A program made the position numbers and the translations under genes. Below the pieces are notes generated by a model that did no database searches, was not told the origin of the DNA, and was given only the letters and a program-made list of their open reading frames with translations. A stretch of DNA of 42,867 nt from Bacillota bacterium (GTDB taxonomy: Bacteria > Bacillota > Clostridia > Peptostreptococcales > Anaerovoracaceae), in assembly GCA_017459895.1 (NCBI GenBank), contig JAFUCA010000028.1, forward strand, positions 1 through 42,867. The letters run 5' to 3'. This document shows, piece after piece, positions 32,899 to 40,385 of this stretch. Numbering within the stretch: the stretch's first letter is position 1; each line of letters begins with the position of its first letter.

Positions 32899-33738
32899 TT
32901 ACAGATCCGGCTGCAGTTCCATCTGCGCGTACTGGGCGATGATTTCCGGGGTAGCGGTATAGTAGCGGACGCCCTTATCCACGGTGGCGATCTTCGCCAT
33001 GTCTTCGTCCGTCAGCTCGAAGTCGAAGATATCGAAGTTGTCCCGGATGTGATCCGGGTTCTTGGAGCCCGGGATGACCACGTTGCCGCTCTGGATGTGC
33101 CAGCGGAGGATGATCTGGGCATTGGACTTGCCGTACTTCTCTGCCAGCTCTGTCAAAGCCGCTTCGTTCACCAGGTTCTTATCTCCGTGGCCCAGAGGAT
33201 ACCAGGCCATCAGTCCCATGCCGGTCTCGGCCAGGATCTTCTTCAGCTCGGTCTGGGGGAAATACGGGTGGGCTTCCACCTGCACCACCTGAGGTTTGAT
33301 CTCCATGGTATCGATGGCTTCCTGCAGCAGATCCTCGGGGAAGTTGGAGAGGCCGATGGCCTTGACCTTGCCTTCTCTGTACGCCTTCTCGATGTTTTTA
33401 TAGCCCTCTCTCCAGTTATCCGTGGGCTGATGGAGGAACAGCAGATCGATGTAATCCGTGCCCAGTCGCTCCAGCGTTTCCTCGATGGCGGTCTCCTTCT
33501 CGTATACGGTGGGCCACAGCTTCGTTACCAGGAATATCTCCTCTCTGGCGACGCCGCTCTTCCTGATGCCCCGGCCGGTGCCGGATTCATTCATATAGCC
33601 GTTGGCGGTATCGATGAGACGCACACCGCTTCTCAGCGCGCTCTCCACCGAAGCCTCCGCCTCCGCCGGGGACATCATAAATACACCGATTCCTGCCATG
33701 GGCATCTTGATTCCGTTATTCAGTGCGAAGTATTCCAT
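32899..33738 (-). CDS. Aldo/keto reductase
   Basis: 279 aa AKR of the 2,5-diketo-gluconate reductase-like group. Catalytic tetrad elements: DTANGYMNESG (Asp and Tyr), VTKLW (Lys), LLFLHQPTDNW (His). The NADP-binding end is VIPGSKNPDHIRDN. Reduces carbonyls with NADPH. First gene of a minus-strand redox operon, divergent from LysR. Upstream TATAAT in the shared region. Confidence 0.94.
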   Translation of the reverse strand: MEYFALNNGIKMPMAGIGVFMMSPAEAEASVESALRSGVRLIDTANGYMNESGTGRGIRKSGVAREEIFLVTKLWPTVYEKETAIEETLERLGTDYIDLLFLHQPTDNWREGYKNIEKAYREGKVKAIGLSNFPEDLLQEAIDTMEIKPQVVQVEAHPYFPQTELKKILAETGMGLMAWYPLGHGDKNLVNEAALTELAEKYGKSNAQIILRWHIQSGNVVIPGSKNPDHIRDNFDIFDFELTDEDMAKIATVDKGVRYYTATPEIIAQYAQMELQPDL

Positions 33739-33818
33739 TGTTGTTCTCCTTTCGCCTTAAAGGTGCGTCACATCTATAGGTTTCTTGTTTCGATGGATAC
33801 ATTATATGCAAAGGCTGG

Positions 33819-33847
33819 TTGCAAGCATAGTGCTTCTTGTCTATAAT
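33819..33847 (+). promoter_or_regulatory. LysR-gene promoter
   Basis: TTGCAA (33819-33824), 17-bp spacer, TATAAT (33842-33847). Its -35 abuts a word copy at 33809-33818. The leader carries GAAAGGA before the ATG at 33887. Confidence 0.75.
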
Positions 33848-33868
33848 GGTATACGTAACGCGAATACC
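33848..33868. promoter_or_regulatory. LysR-type binding site, T-N11-A palindrome
   Basis: GGTAT (33848-33852), eleven bases, ATACC (33864-33868): a perfect LysR box immediately downstream of the -10, suited to self-repression and control of the divergent aldo/keto reductase operon. Confidence 0.7.
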
Positions 33869-33886
33869 TTTTGAAAGGACACGAGT

Positions 33887-34759
33887 ATGATTGAGAACTA
33901 TCTTCTGGAACAGTTTGTTGCCTTCGCCCGGTTCGGTACCCTGCGGAAGGCGTCGGAAGAATTGCATATCACCCAGCCAACCCTCTCCCGTTCTATGAAA
34001 AAGCTGGAGGACGAGTTGGGGGCATCCCTGTTTCACAGGGAGAACAGCAAGCTGTCTCTGAATGAGACCGGAAAGGTCGCGGCAGAATGTGCCGAAAAGG
34101 CCCTGGCAGCGAATCAGGACCTGATCGACCACGTGCTCCGCTTCGACCGGAGCCTGCGGACCATCACCCTGGGATCCTGCTCACCTTATCCTGTCAACGA
34201 GCTGGTTCCGCTCCTGCAGGAGCAGCTTCCGGGAAAGACCCTGACCACGGAGCTGAACAACGAAGACGCGCGCCTGATCGCAGGGCTGCGCAGTCATCTC
34301 TATCAGATCATCGTCCTTCATGAATACCCGGAGGAAAAGGATCTGTTCTGCCAGCGGTACATCGACGAACAGATCTATATCACCGTTCCGGAGGATCATC
34401 CTCTGGCGGCGAAGGATGCTGTTACATTTGAAGACCTGCTGGAGTACCGCATTCTGATGACCGCCCACATCGGATTCTGGATGGACGTCACTCTGAGCAA
34501 GCTGCCCCCCTCCAACCTCCTGATCCAGAGCAGCCTGGACGCCCTGGGAGATCTGATCGCAGCCTCCAGCCTGCCCTTCTTCAACTCCGACCGGATGATC
34601 CATTCCTCGGGCGACATCCCGGGGCGCGTCTCCATTCCCATCGTGGATCCGGAGGCGAAGGCCACCTACTGGGTCTGCTGCCTCACTTCCGATCAGCAGC
34701 GGTTCCGCTCCCTGTTCAACGCCATCCGCGGCAGCATGATACGGGGCAGCGGCAAATAG
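33887..34759 (+). CDS. LysR-family transcriptional regulator
   Basis: 290 aa. N-terminal winged helix with the family pattern VAFARFGTLRKASEELHITQ and SLFHRENSKLSLNETGK; effector domain from about residue 90 (ITLGSCSPYPVNELVPLLQE). Divergently transcribed from the AKR/flavodoxin/PPOX operon, which it probably controls, with a T-N11-A site between them. Effector unknown. Confidence 0.93.
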   Translation: MIENYLLEQFVAFARFGTLRKASEELHITQPTLSRSMKKLEDELGASLFHRENSKLSLNETGKVAAECAEKALAANQDLIDHVLRFDRSLRTITLGSCSPYPVNELVPLLQEQLPGKTLTTELNNEDARLIAGLRSHLYQIIVLHEYPEEKDLFCQRYIDEQIYITVPEDHPLAAKDAVTFEDLLEYRILMTAHIGFWMDVTLSKLPPSNLLIQSSLDALGDLIAASSLPFFNSDRMIHSSGDIPGRVSIPIVDPEAKATYWVCCLTSDQQRFRSLFNAIRGSMIRGSGK

Positions 34760-34845
34760 TCCGGCAGGACAGGTGTATGCGAAGGACATGGCTGCAGCCG
34801 CAACCGGATTCTTCATATCGTTCAGGTTTCACGAATCTCTCTTTC

Positions 34846-35064
34846 TGCTCGTTTATGGGACATTCTTCCCATAACTGAGCAAATCCTGCCTTTCATGAGA
34901 ATTTAACGACCGCATCAATAAGCACAGGCCCTTCGTTTTCCCACGAAATGCTCAGTGTGCTCCAAATGTGAGAATCTTCACAGCGAATCGTCTCACGAAA
35001 AGTCAATTCCGCTCGGTTATGAGACATTCTTCCCATTTTTGAGTCCGCGACGACTTTTATGGGA
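34846..35064. repeat. T repeat copy A: two TTCTTCCCAT modules
   Basis: Module 1 has the perfect stem TTATGGGA/TCCCATAA (34853 on), then CTGAGCAAATC and TTTCATGAGAA. Module 2 is TCGTCTCACGAAAAGTC, GCTCGGTTATGAGAC, TTCTTCCCATTTTTGAG. Corresponding points are 164 bp apart. It occupies most of the 617-bp gap between LysR and the Nim-like gene, where I see no gene. Confidence 0.82.
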
Positions 35065-35302
35065 AGCTTCACAGAAGGGCAAGCGGGAGCCGCAGATCTA
35101 TTACCGGCAGCCGGGATTTTAGCTGCTGTGCTTACATAGGCGAGGCCGCAGCTTGACGCGGTCAGGCTTCACTTTTACACCCTTTCCGCCATCCTGTCAT
35201 CAAAAAGGAATAGAATCGAAATATCAGAGCCCCATCTCCCTCTCCTTTTTTTCAGATCCATTCCGCACCTCGCTCTTCGTTTTCCTCTGGGCAAATTGCC
35301 GC

Positions 35303-35331
35303 TTTTCAAAGCTCCGCTCCAAATATATAAT
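35303..35331 (+). promoter_or_regulatory. Promoter of the Nim-like gene
   Basis: TTTTCA (35303-35308), 17-bp spacer, TATAAT (35326-35331), with AGGAGG before the ATG at 35377. Confidence 0.6.
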
Positions 35332-35376
35332 AAATCAGGAAATCGAAAATGCAAGACGAATCAGAGGAGGTACGTG

Positions 35377-35865
35377 ATGTCAACGCAGAGACCGATGAGA
35401 AAAAAAGACAGAGAAGTGACGGAGCCCGCGGCGATCAACGGGATCATCGAGCAGATGGATGCGATTCGGATCGGGTTTTTCGACGGAGATGAGGTCTATA
35501 TCGTCCCGCTCTCCTTCGGCTACGCGGAGGAGGACGGCAAGTACACGTTCTATATGCACGGTGCAAAGGCTGGCCGCAAGGCGGATCTGGTAAGGCAGTG
35601 CGCAAAGGCTGGCTTCGAACTGGACAGGGCCATCGAAGTTAAAACGGATCCGGAGCCCTGCGATCACACGGTGCAGTACAACAGCATCATCGGACACGGA
35701 AGCATCGATGAAGTGACCGATCCGGAAGAGAAGAAGGTCGCACTGAACGCCATCATGAAGCAGAACACCGGCAAGGGTGACTGGGACTTCCCGGAGAAGA
35801 TGGTGCAGGCCACCTTCGTGATGAAGCTCAGCGCCGACTGGATCACCTGCAAGGTGCATGAGTAA
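35377..35865 (+). CDS. PPOX/Nim-like flavoprotein (nitroimidazole-reductase family)
   Basis: 162 aa from ATG 35377 with AGGAGG 6 nt upstream. Pattern MRKKDREV, then IRIGFFDGDEVYIVPLSFGY, YTFYMHGAKAGRKADLVRQC and QYNSIIGHGSI is that of NimA-like FMN proteins in the split-barrel family. Some members reduce nitroimidazoles to inactive amines, others have unknown substrates, so resistance should not be assumed. Two word copies lie 39 bp apart (35564-35573 and 35603-35612), both read as AKAG. Confidence 0.88.
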   Translation: MSTQRPMRKKDREVTEPAAINGIIEQMDAIRIGFFDGDEVYIVPLSFGYAEEDGKYTFYMHGAKAGRKADLVRQCAKAGFELDRAIEVKTDPEPCDHTVQYNSIIGHGSIDEVTDPEEKKVALNAIMKQNTGKGDWDFPEKMVQATFVMKLSADWITCKVHE

Positions 35866-35868
35866 AAC

Positions 35869-35908
35869 AGAGCCTGTTCCCACGAAATGTGAGAGCAGGC
35901 TCTTTTTT
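35869..35908. terminator. Bidirectional intrinsic terminator
   Basis: AGAGCCTG (35869-35876) and CAGGCTCT (35896-35903) form an 8-bp stem followed by TTTTTT on the plus strand and GTTTT on the minus strand. It separates the convergent Nim-like and AKR-ferredoxin genes. Confidence 0.85.
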
Positions 35909-35909
35909 A

Positions 35910-37052
35910 TTATCCGATCTTCGCTACAAAGTCTGTCATCACATCGGAGATCCTGATCTGCTGCGGGCAGACCTGCTCGCAGCTGCCGCAGTGCAGACAT
36001 GCGGCCGGGCGCTCCTCCTCCGGGATCGCCGCCAGGGCCATGGGGGCGATGAATCCGAAGAGACCTGCTTTGGTGGTCAGGACGTGTTCGTTGTAGAGGG
36101 AGATCAGCCGGGGAATGTCCAGTCCCTGGGGACAATGACTGGTGCAGTAATGGCACGCGGTACAGGGGACGGAACCGCTGCTGCCCATCCGGTCCGCGAT
36201 CTTCATCAGCGCATCGCTCTCTACGGCGTTCAGCGGACGGTCCTCCGCGAAGGTCCGAAGGTTTGCTTCCAGCTGGGCCTCATTGGACATACCGGAGAGG
36301 ATCACTTTCACCTCCGGGATCGTCTGCAGGAACCGGAAAGCCCAGGCCGGGATCTCCTCCTCCGGCCGCAGCGCCCTGAGCTGCTTCTCGTCCTCCTCAT
36401 CCAGCTTGGCCAGTTTGCCGCCCCGCAGCGGTTCCATGACCCAGACGGGGATATCTCTTTCCTTCAGGAGATCCACCTTCTCCTTGCCGTGCTGGAAGGT
36501 CCAGTCCAGATAGTTCAGCTGCAGCTGGCAGAATTCCATCTCATCCCCATAGGCGTCCAGGAAACGCCGGAGCACGTCCATCTCTCCGTGGCAGGAGAAC
36601 CCCAGATACCGGATCCGGCCGTTCTTCTTCTGCTCCAGAAGATGCTCCATGATGCCGTACTGGGGATCCAGGTACTGCTCGATATTCATCTCGCACACGT
36701 TGTGGAGCAGATAGAAATCGAAGTACTCCAGACCGGTCTTCTCCAGCTGCCGGGCGAAGATCTCCTTCACCTTCGGCATATTGGAGAGATCGTATCCCGG
36801 GAACTTGGTGGCAAAATAGTAACTGTCTCTGGGATGCTTCGCCAGGGCTTCTGCTATAACGATTTCCGATGTTTCTCCGTGGTAACCCCAGGCGGTGTCA
36901 TAGTAGTTGACGCCGGCATCCATGGCCGCATCCACCATCCGCTGGGTCTGCTCCCGGTCCACCTTCGCATCGTCGCCGTCGATCACCGGCAGCCGCATGG
37001 CGCCGAAGCCCAGCTGCGACAGTTTCAGTTCCTTAAAGTCTCTGTAAATCAT
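35910..37052 (-). CDS. Aldo/keto reductase with C-terminal 4Fe-4S ferredoxin domain
   Basis: 380 aa. Residues 1-270 are an AKR barrel (YDTAWGYHGE, FATKFPGYD, FYLLHNVCEMN, VILSGMSNEAQ). The C-terminus has two cluster motifs, CTACHYCTSHCPQG and CLHCGSCEQVCPQQ, so electrons can pass between NAD(P)H and ferredoxin or flavodoxin. It follows a flavodoxin gene by 30 bp in one transcript, a likely redox partner. Confidence 0.93.
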   Translation of the reverse strand: MIYRDFKELKLSQLGFGAMRLPVIDGDDAKVDREQTQRMVDAAMDAGVNYYDTAWGYHGETSEIVIAEALAKHPRDSYYFATKFPGYDLSNMPKVKEIFARQLEKTGLEYFDFYLLHNVCEMNIEQYLDPQYGIMEHLLEQKKNGRIRYLGFSCHGEMDVLRRFLDAYGDEMEFCQLQLNYLDWTFQHGKEKVDLLKERDIPVWVMEPLRGGKLAKLDEEDEKQLRALRPEEEIPAWAFRFLQTIPEVKVILSGMSNEAQLEANLRTFAEDRPLNAVESDALMKIADRMGSSGSVPCTACHYCTSHCPQGLDIPRLISLYNEHVLTTKAGLFGFIAPMALAAIPEEERPAACLHCGSCEQVCPQQIRISDVMTDFVAKIG

Positions 37053-37082
37053 TCATGTATCCTCCTATGTTCCTTATGCTCC

Positions 37083-37604
37083 CTATGCTCCGATCTCGCT
37101 CATAGCCCACTTCGCTACGGTGCTTTCGGAGCGAGCGGCGTCCGCTCCATGGATCGCCAGTCCTTTGCCAACAGTCGCTCCGGGGCAGTGCTTCTTCAGC
37201 GCCGCGGGTGCTCCCGCCAGACCGCTGCCTTCGTGGGTCATTACCGGGAAGACCTTCTTGCCCGTGAAGTCCAGCCTTTCCAGCTGTGTGAAGACGGCCA
37301 TCGGATAGGTCCCCCACCAGCAGGGGCCTGCCACGACGATGTTGTCGTATTCGGAGATGTCCTCCAGATATTCCTTCAGCTCCGGTCTGGCATCCGCGCG
37401 CAGCTCAGCCTTTGCATCATCGATGCACTCATAGTAGTCCGCCGCGTAGGTCTTCACGGTGTCCACCTGGAACAGATCGCCGCCCACCGCCTTCTGAATG
37501 AACTCCGCCACGATCTCCGTGTTGCCCTTCGGGATGTCCCGGATGCTCCCGTTCCAATAATTCTCGCCTGTTCTGGAATAATAGATGATCAGATTCTTTG
37601 CCAT
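37083..37604 (-). CDS. Flavodoxin
   Basis: 173 aa. IIYYSRTGENYWNGSIRDIP, KGNTEIVAEFIQKAVGGDLF, YDNIVVAGPCWWGTYPMAVF and KKVFPVMTHEGSGLAG are typical of the flavodoxin-4-like group. First gene of the pair with AKR-ferredoxin; AGGAGG-like site (GAGGCAATTATT spacing) upstream. Near-copies of the word at 37271 and 37405. Confidence 0.92.
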   Translation of the reverse strand: MAKNLIIYYSRTGENYWNGSIRDIPKGNTEIVAEFIQKAVGGDLFQVDTVKTYAADYYECIDDAKAELRADARPELKEYLEDISEYDNIVVAGPCWWGTYPMAVFTQLERLDFTGKKVFPVMTHEGSGLAGAPAALKKHCPGATVGKGLAIHGADAARSESTVAKWAMSEIGA

Positions 37605-37630
37605 AATAATTGCCTCCTTATTGTATTGGT

Positions 37631-37875
37631 GATGCAGAAGGACTTTTCGAGATTATATCGTCAGAAGAGGTTCTTAATCTCGAAATTACTCCTGCAAGGA
37701 CTTGAAATATGCTATGAAAACGGATAATAAACTTATCGATTCGAGATTTCCCAGGTTCAAATCGGACGAAATCTCTGATGCAAAGGCTGGCCAGCATTTG
37801 CAGGAAGACCAATTCGAGAAGATTTCGAGATTCAGCCTGCCCAGATGGGCTTAAATCTCGAAAGTTCCTTCCTTA
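37631..37875 (-). repeat. R element copy 7 (inverted orientation)
   Basis: Hairpins TTTCGAGATT (37645) to AATCTCGAAA (37676) and TTTCGAGATT (37823) to AAATCTCGAAA (37852), 178 bp apart. The core is an inverted repeat of the word, CAAAGGCTGG (37781-37790) abutting CCAGCATTTG. Its right end overlaps the MerR stop by 3 bp. The most regular copy. Confidence 0.88.
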
Positions 37876-38250
37876 TTCGTCCCAGCTGAGAACGCCGGTC
37901 TTCAGCGCCTCATCGTACCGCGAGACCTTGTAGTCCAGAAGCTGCGCGGTCTGCTGCAGCTGATCCATCTGAGCCTGAAGCTCGCTTCTGGCTTCCGCCA
38001 GCAGATCACGGCGGGCCTGAAACGTCCCGTCGCCTTCCTGAAACAGCCGCACGTATTCGATCAGCATCTCCACCGGAAGTCCCGCGTTTCTCATGCAGAT
38101 CGCGTTCTCCACCCACTTGATATCCTCTTCTGTGAAGTTCCGGATCCCGCCTTTGGTACGGGTCACCTGCGGTATGACGCCCACCCGCTCATAGTAGCGC
38201 AGCGTATCCGCGGAGATCCCGAACCGCTCACAGACTTCTTTGATCGTCAT
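37873..38250 (-). CDS. MerR-family transcriptional regulator
   Basis: 125 aa. Winged helix MTIKEVCERFGISADTLRYY then VGVIPQVTRTKGGIRNFTEE, followed by a dimerisation coiled coil (LLAEARSELQAQMDQLQQTA). No Cys-rich metal loop, so it belongs to the AdhR/YhdM-like group associated with aldehyde or redox stress. It overlaps the truncated flavodoxin gene by 23 bp and is third in the SDR transcript. Its probable operator is upstream of the SDR. Confidence 0.93.
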   Translation of the reverse strand: MTIKEVCERFGISADTLRYYERVGVIPQVTRTKGGIRNFTEEDIKWVENAICMRNAGLPVEMLIEYVRLFQEGDGTFQARRDLLAEARSELQAQMDQLQQTAQLLDYKVSRYDEALKTGVLSWDE

Positions 38251-38647
38251 CGCTATATCCTCCTTCGTAACGTTCTACCTTCTGAGCATTCTCGTTCTGT
38301 TCCTTCTTCGCCACTTCCGTCAGTTCATCGTAGGTATAGGGATAGTAGTCTTCCTGCGGGAGGATTTCAAACGTATCTGCTCCTGTGTGCTCCGCAATCA
38401 TTTCCGCTACGATGGCAGTATTTCCTTTATCAATCGTGCCGACAGTGAATTGCTCTCCTGTCCTTGAGAAGTAAACGACAAGAGTATCACTGTTTTGATT
38501 TGTTTCCGCCTCCGTCTGCGTATTGGTGTCTTGCGGTGGTTCTGCAGAATTGTCGTTTTGACCGCCCGCAGAGCTGCCGCATCCCACAAGTGCGAAGAAC
38601 ATGGCAAATACCCGCAACAATTTCGAAGCTTCTTTTATGCGATTCAT
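38228..38647 (-). CDS. Truncated flavodoxin lipoprotein
   Basis: 139 aa. Signal and lipobox-like start (LLRVFAMFFALVGCGSS), a polar linker, then the first half of a flavodoxin (DTLVVYFSRTGEQFTVGTID, GNTAIVAEMIAEHTGADTFE, YPYTYDELTEVAKKEQNENA). Where relatives continue to the GYPIWWG loop, this one runs into unrelated residues (ERYEGGYSDDDQRSL) and stops inside the MerR start. About 80-100 residues, including the second FMN loop, are lost, so FMN binding is unlikely. Confidence 0.8.
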   Translation of the reverse strand: MNRIKEASKLLRVFAMFFALVGCGSSAGGQNDNSAEPPQDTNTQTEAETNQNSDTLVVYFSRTGEQFTVGTIDKGNTAIVAEMIAEHTGADTFEILPQEDYYPYTYDELTEVAKKEQNENAQKVERYEGGYSDDDQRSL

Positions 38648-38659
38648 GGGATTCTCCTC

Positions 38660-39496
38660 CTACTGTTTCTCCGGCTGCAGCGGTCCGTAGTAATAAGACG
38701 CGGTCGCACCGCCGTCCGCCAGGAATGTGGAACCCGTGATGAATGCTCCCGCATCACTCATCAGAAGCTCTGCGATATTCGCCATTTCATCCGCTGTTCC
38801 CGGTCTGCCCGCCGGACACTTCGCAAACATGTTCTTATAGAAATCCCCGCGCGGGCCATTAAACTCATCGATGGCCAGCGGTGTCACGATGATGCCGGGC
38901 GCGATGTCATTCAGCCTTGCTCCTCTCTCGCCCCAGCGGACGCACTCATACATCACGCGCTTCTCGTTGCATCTCTTCGCCATCTGGTAAGCATGAAGCG
39001 TGTCCCTGATGTTCTTCGGCTTTAAGATCTCAAGATCCAGAAGTTCCTCTGCAGGCGTAGTTGCCAGCGCTCTGTCCTGCTCCGGCGTAAGCTGCGGCAT
39101 TCTCCATCCGGACTGGCTGGAGATGGTCACGCCGGCGCCGCCTTCCGCGATCACCTTGCCCACTTCCTCGAGTAAGACCGCCGTTCCGTACAGATCCACC
39201 TTCAGAATGGTCTCGATGGGTGCCTGGGACGGAGAGACGCCGGCACCGTTGACCAGATATTTGATCTCGCCGTACTCCTGTGCCTTGGCGATCATCGCGA
39301 GAATGGATTCCCTGGATGACAGATCCATCTCAAAGGGTTCCACGTCGTACCCTGCCTCGATCATGATCTTAGCAATGGCCTCGCAGTTCTTCCTGCTCTT
39401 GTCGCCAAGTATGATCTTCTTTCCGAACCCAACTCTTCTGGCAATCGCCATGCTGATCTGCCCTGCGCCGGTAACGATCATTACGTCTTTCTTCAT
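38660..39496 (-). CDS. Short-chain dehydrogenase/reductase
   Basis: 278 aa from ATG 39496 (GGAGG 8 nt upstream; a TTG 6 nt earlier is too close). Rossmann start VMIVTGAGQISMAIARRVGF is a variant of TGxxxGxG; NGAG in YLVNGAGVSP and catalytic-region Tyr in DTLHAYQMAKRCNEKRVMYE (YxxxK) are visible. Oxidoreductase with NAD(P); substrate unknown. First gene of the SDR, truncated flavodoxin, MerR unit with a MerR-type promoter. Confidence 0.9.
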   Translation of the reverse strand: MKKDVMIVTGAGQISMAIARRVGFGKKIILGDKSRKNCEAIAKIMIEAGYDVEPFEMDLSSRESILAMIAKAQEYGEIKYLVNGAGVSPSQAPIETILKVDLYGTAVLLEEVGKVIAEGGAGVTISSQSGWRMPQLTPEQDRALATTPAEELLDLEILKPKNIRDTLHAYQMAKRCNEKRVMYECVRWGERGARLNDIAPGIIVTPLAIDEFNGPRGDFYKNMFAKCPAGRPGTADEMANIAELLMSDAGAFITGSTFLADGGATASYYYGPLQPEKQ

Positions 39497-39528
39497 TGTC
39501 AATGCCTCCCCCGTAATGTGCTACCAAA

Positions 39529-39559
39529 AGTATACGACCTGGAGTTAACTCCAGGTCAA
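39529..39559 (-). promoter_or_regulatory. MerR-type promoter with 19-bp spacer and perfect palindrome
   Basis: Minus strand TTGACC (39559-39554), 19-bp spacer, TATACT (39534-39529). The spacer is filled by a perfect 22-bp palindrome (39536-39557; half-site GACCTGGAGTT). An over-long 19-bp spacer spanned by a palindrome is the hallmark of MerR-activated promoters. Probable target of the MerR at 37873-38250. Confidence 0.9.
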
Positions 39560-39625
39560 GTGTTTTTTATAAACTTTTGATTCGGATACACTCTTAAGAG
39601 AACAGGTGAGGACATCCGGCACTCG

Positions 39626-40384
39626 TTATTTCAGTTTACCGTAGTCTTCATCCGATACGGGCTCATGCCATTCAGTGCCTGCGTCCTCGCCCGGGACCTC
39701 GACCGCAATATGGGAGAACCACGAATCCAGCGCTGCGCCGTGCCAATGCTTGACATTCGGCGGAATATTGATCACCGTTCCCGGTGTCATTTCAATCGGA
39801 TCCTTGCCCCATTCCTGATAGTAGCCGCGGCCTCCCACGCAGATCAGCATCTGCCCGCCGCCGCTTCCCGCATGGTGCGTATGCCAGTTGTTTCTGCATC
39901 CCGGCTCAAAGGTCACATTGAACATCGGGACCTGCTCCATGGACAGCGGCGCCAGGAAGCTTTGGCCGACGAAATACTGCGCGTAGGCTTCGTTCGGCTC
40001 CCCGATGGGGAAGAAGATCGTATTCTGGTATCTGTCCTTATCCGTAAGTTCCGGCTGCTTCTCGCTCCACACCTGCTTCGCCAGATTAAAGACGGCCCAG
40101 CCTTTGGGCCAGCCCACATACATCGCGGCATGGGTAATGATGGCGGCGATCTCTTCTTTCGTAACGCCGTGAGCCTTCGCGTTCTGCAGGTGATACTGCA
40201 AAGAAGAATCCGTAATCCCGGACGCCATCAGGCTTACCACCGTGATGATACACTTTGTCTTCACATCTATGGCTTCTTCGTTCCACACCTCACCGAACAG
40301 CACATCATCGTTCAGATGTGCAAAGGCTGGCGCGAACTCTCCCAGCTGCTCTCTTCCTGCCGTCTGTACGATTTTTTCACTCAT
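39626..40384 (-). CDS. Carboxymuconolactone decarboxylase-like/cupin fusion
   Basis: 252 aa from ATG 40384 (AAGGAGG about 9 nt upstream). N-terminal CMD/AhpD-like helical domain (VKTKCIITVVSLMASGITDS, AHGVTKEEIAAIITHAAMYV) lacking the CxxC of true AhpD, and a C-terminal cupin with metal ligands HTHHAGSGGGQ and PPNVKHWHGA. Such fusions are found next to aldo/keto reductases and TetR or LysR regulators. Substrate unknown. Word copies at 40097 and 40321. Confidence 0.9.
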   Translation of the reverse strand: MSEKIVQTAGREQLGEFAPAFAHLNDDVLFGEVWNEEAIDVKTKCIITVVSLMASGITDSSLQYHLQNAKAHGVTKEEIAAIITHAAMYVGWPKGWAVFNLAKQVWSEKQPELTDKDRYQNTIFFPIGEPNEAYAQYFVGQSFLAPLSMEQVPMFNVTFEPGCRNNWHTHHAGSGGGQMLICVGGRGYYQEWGKDPIEMTPGTVINIPPNVKHWHGAALDSWFSHIAVEVPGEDAGTEWHEPVSDEDYGKLK

Positions 40385-40385
40385 C

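Larger units (their letters stand above)
4357..40330. repeat. Dispersed word CAAAGGCTGG (22 exact copies)
   Basis: Forward copies start at 10120, 19049, 22670, 28614, 29998, 33809, 35564, 35603, 37781, 40321. Reverse copies (CCAGCCTTTG) start at 4357, 9824, 12516, 15330, 17485, 19944, 22826, 24076, 28142, 31617, 32240, 40097. Nine-base matches also at 21472, 24916, 30780, 31378, 37271. Sixteen of 22 have G before the word and 13 have TG. A one-base variant, CAAAAGCTGG, recurs at 2772, 14801, 16203, 26767 and 21937 (reverse). Seven exact copies are intergenic, one lies in the flavodoxin pseudogene, the rest lie in genes. Confidence 0.95.

Noticed and set aside
35377-35865. Nim-like gene as proof of nitroimidazole resistance
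   Set aside because: Family membership alone does not establish activity; most members have unknown substrates.
37631-37875. R element as a short CRISPR array
   Set aside because: Repeated arms alternate in orientation to form hairpins, spacers are not of uniform length, and no cas genes are present.
9824-40106. The dispersed word as a Chi-like or chromosome-polarity signal
   Set aside because: Copies are split 12 to 10 between strands within this window, whereas such signals are strongly strand-biased.
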